64,000 nucleotides of DNA from Ramlibacter rhizophilus (GTDB lineage Bacteria > Pseudomonadota > Gammaproteobacteria > Burkholderiales > Burkholderiaceae_C), in the NCBI RefSeq assembly GCF_004681965.1, contig NZ_SMLL01000001.1:930001-994000 (forward strand), in the 5' to 3' direction. The translations under genes and the position numbers were made by a program. The notes below the pieces were generated by a model. That model did not search any database and was not told where the DNA came from. It saw only the letters and a program-made list of their open reading frames with translations. Below are positions 62,365-64,000 of the stretch, piece by piece. The stretch's first letter is position 1; each line of letters begins with the position of its first letter.

Positions 62365-64000
62365 ATGAATCTGCCCCGCCCCTTCGCCCGATCTTTCTCT
62401 TCAGCCACGTCGGCGGCGCTGCTGGCCGCTCTCGCGGGCTGCGGCGGCGGGGGCGGTGGGGCGGCAACAGACCCAATCAGCCAGCGCGAGCAGGAGGCGA
62501 TCGCGCGCTTCAACTCGACCCCGATTGCGCTGCGCGGACAGGTGGTCTCGGCAATGGGTGCGCCTCTGGAAAATGCGCTGGTGCGCATTGGCGGCCGGAC
62601 CGTACGTTCGGGCGCCGAGGGGCAGTTCCTCATCGAGGGCTTGTCTCGGCGCAATGCTCTGCTGACAGCGAGCGCGGACGCCCATCGGGACGAACAGGCC
62701 GCCGTGTTCCTGCAGCACCCTGCATCCGATGCGGAAGTCATCCTCCAACCGCTTGTCCTCAGCCCGACTGGAGCCCAGGGCGTCCGCTTTCTCTTCGCAG
62801 GCGACACCTCCTTCGGCCGGCGCTTCCTGGACCCGGACGCAGACACCCCGCCCGACCAGGTACCACCCAGCGACCCGCAGGCGCTGATTCAGTCGGCGGA
62901 CCCGGTGCCGGGATCGCGCAAAGTACTGTCCTTCATCCAGCCCGTGCTCGACGCGGCGGACTTCCGCGCGGTGAACCTCGAGACACCGGTGACCAGCCAG
63001 CCGGCCACGCCCCACCCCACCAAGGACTTCGTGTTCTTCACGCTGCCGGCCTCGCTGAGCGCTTTGCGGAACGCGGGTGTCGACTACGCCGGCTTGGGCA
63101 ACAACCACGTCTACGACTACCTCGAAGCCGGGATCGCCGACACGCTGCGCCATGTGGCAGCCGCGGGGCTGGCCCACAGCGGCGCAGGCCGGCAGGCGGC
63201 AGAAGCGTTCGCGCCGAGCCGCGTATCGCTGGGGGGGAGCCGCTATTCGCTGCTCTCCATGTCGTCCATCAGTGGCGCCGATCACCCCATCACCTACGTA
63301 GCCACCGAAACGAAGGGGGGCTCGGCCGACCTGCGCGACACCGTGCGGGTACGCAGCGCCATCGCCGCGGAAGTTGCCGCAGGTGCCTACCCGATCGCCA
63401 TCCTCCACACGGGCCAGGAATACACCGAGTCGCCCAGCGACTTCGCGCTGGACCGCATGCGGACGGCGGCCGAGGCCGGTGCTTCGCTGGTCGTGGCTCA
63501 CCATCCCCACGTGGCTCAGGGCTTCAGCCGACACCAGGGTGTCTTGATGGCGCACTCGCTGGGCAACTTCGCCTTCGACCAGGATCGGCTGGAGACCATG
63601 CTGGGCTTGCTGGCCCGCGTGGACATGCAGGCCGGCGAGGTGCGCCGGGCGCAGGCCATCCCCGTGTACCTGGAAGACTATCGCCCGCGGCCGATCGCCG
63701 GCGCGCTGGCGGACCGGTTCATTCGGCGCATCGGCCAGGATTCGCAGGCACACGGCACGACGGTCATGCCCGTCAATGGCCGGGGCCGTGTGCTCGGTGC
63801 GGCCGAGACGGCGCGCGTCTTTGACCGCGAGCTGACGGTGACGGTCTCGGTCGGGCCCCAAGGCTTCGGCGTGCTGGACTTGCGAGGGCTGCTGCAGTCC
63901 GGCGAGTCCCTCTACATGGCCACCACCCTCTCGCCCGGCGTCCGGCTCGTCGCGGGGCGCGACCGCCTGGAGCACGGAGAGTTCGAAGACTACGACCTTG
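62365..64000 (+). CDS. CapA/PgsA-like lipoprotein (3' end outside window)
   Basis: At least 545 residues; the frame is still open at the window end. Seen: a signal peptide with lipobox LAGC followed by a Gly tract (GCGGGGGG), a small carboxypeptidase-regulatory-like beta domain (about 45-120, VSAMGAPLENALVRIGG), then the PGA_cap/CapA metallophosphatase-like domain: FLFAGDTSFGRRF, AVNLETPVTS, GLGNNHVYDY, HTGQEY, VAHHPHVAQG and HSLGNFAFDQ. CapA/PgsA is the third conserved component of poly-gamma-glutamate systems, needed for export or anchoring. ATG 62350 is an in-frame alternative start; both have a GGA upstream. Confidence 0.88.
   Translation, partial: MNLPRPFARSFSSATSAALLAALAGCGGGGGGAATDPISQREQEAIARFNSTPIALRGQVVSAMGAPLENALVRIGGRTVRSGAEGQFLIEGLSRRNALLTASADAHRDEQAAVFLQHPASDAEVILQPLVLSPTGAQGVRFLFAGDTSFGRRFLDPDADTPPDQVPPSDPQALIQSADPVPGSRKVLSFIQPVLDAADFRAVNLETPVTSQPATPHPTKDFVFFTLPASLSALRNAGVDYAGLGNNHVYDYLEAGIADTLRHVAAAGLAHSGAGRQAAEAFAPSRVSLGGSRYSLLSMSSISGADHPITYVATETKGGSADLRDTVRVRSAIAAEVAAGAYPIAILHTGQEYTESPSDFALDRMRTAAEAGASLVVAHHPHVAQGFSRHQGVLMAHSLGNFAFDQDRLETMLGLLARVDMQAGEVRRAQAIPVYLEDYRPRPIAGALADRFIRRIGQDSQAHGTTVMPVNGRGRVLGAAETARVFDRELTVTVSVGPQGFGVLDLRGLLQSGESLYMATTLSPGVRLVAGRDRLEHGEFEDYDL

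Overview
The window is high-GC DNA whose genes pack tightly with ATGA/GTGA overlaps. It carries many Bug-type (TctC) solute receptors, dipeptide-type ABC transporters, LysR and LacI regulators, and an intergenic repeat of the TTCGAC...GGGC type. Together these suggest a betaproteobacterium of the Comamonadaceae (Variovorax/Ramlibacter/Hydrogenophaga-like). That placement is inference from gene style; no ribosomal or other marker gene is present.

1-14230: a catabolic island. An intradiol ring-cleavage dioxygenase and an SDR oxidoreductase face a LacI-type regulator across an intergenic region that holds two identical 12-bp palindromes. Downstream of the regulator run three metal-dependent amidohydrolases, a complete dipeptide/oligopeptide-type ABC transporter (its second permease fused to its first ATPase) and two Bug receptors, mostly with overlapping ends. 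It looks like import and deamination or hydrolysis of an N-containing compound that ends as a hydroxylated aromatic ring; the substrate cannot be read from the sequence.

14288-24034: a copper/metal resistance region. On the plus strand are a CopD-like membrane protein, a His-rich exported protein, a TolC-like outer-membrane lipoprotein, a Tat-exported multicopper oxidase, a cupredoxin, a DUF411 protein and a CusF-like protein. Convergent to them are an unknown lipoprotein, a DUF305 protein, a membrane-anchored cytochrome c and a Cu+ P-type ATPase preceded by a CueR-type dyad.

24185-31054: a SYLF-domain protein, a trypsin-like protease with a coupled small protein, a ureide operon (uraD, a Bug receptor, uraH) divergent from a LysR regulator, and an orphan membrane histidine kinase.

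31103-42237: a LysR regulator divergent from a compact operon of CaiB/BaiF CoA-transferase, two SxxK serine hydrolases, a five-gene dipeptide ABC transporter and an enoyl-CoA hydratase. A palindromic ATC-N9-GAT operator sits between them.

42238-64000: the most unusual part. After a gene-poor stretch with a perfect hairpin and a small lipoprotein comes a long co-oriented cluster: a CHASE2-type receptor; a CapC/PgsC-like membrane protein with a very large C-terminal extension; a large secreted beta-rich protein; a secreted PghP-like (poly-gamma-glutamate hydrolase-like) protein; a 1704-residue protein with repeats and a probable outer-membrane barrel; and a 1373-residue CapB/PgsB-like Mur-ligase-type amide ligase with a repeat-containing N-terminus. 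A secreted alpha/beta hydrolase and a CapA/PgsA-like lipoprotein (cut by the window end) follow. I read this as a Gram-negative system that makes, trims and exports a poly-gamma-glutamate-like (amide-linked) polymer, built from CapB, CapC and CapA cores enlarged by fusion plus a dedicated trans-envelope export path. The polymer identity is inference.
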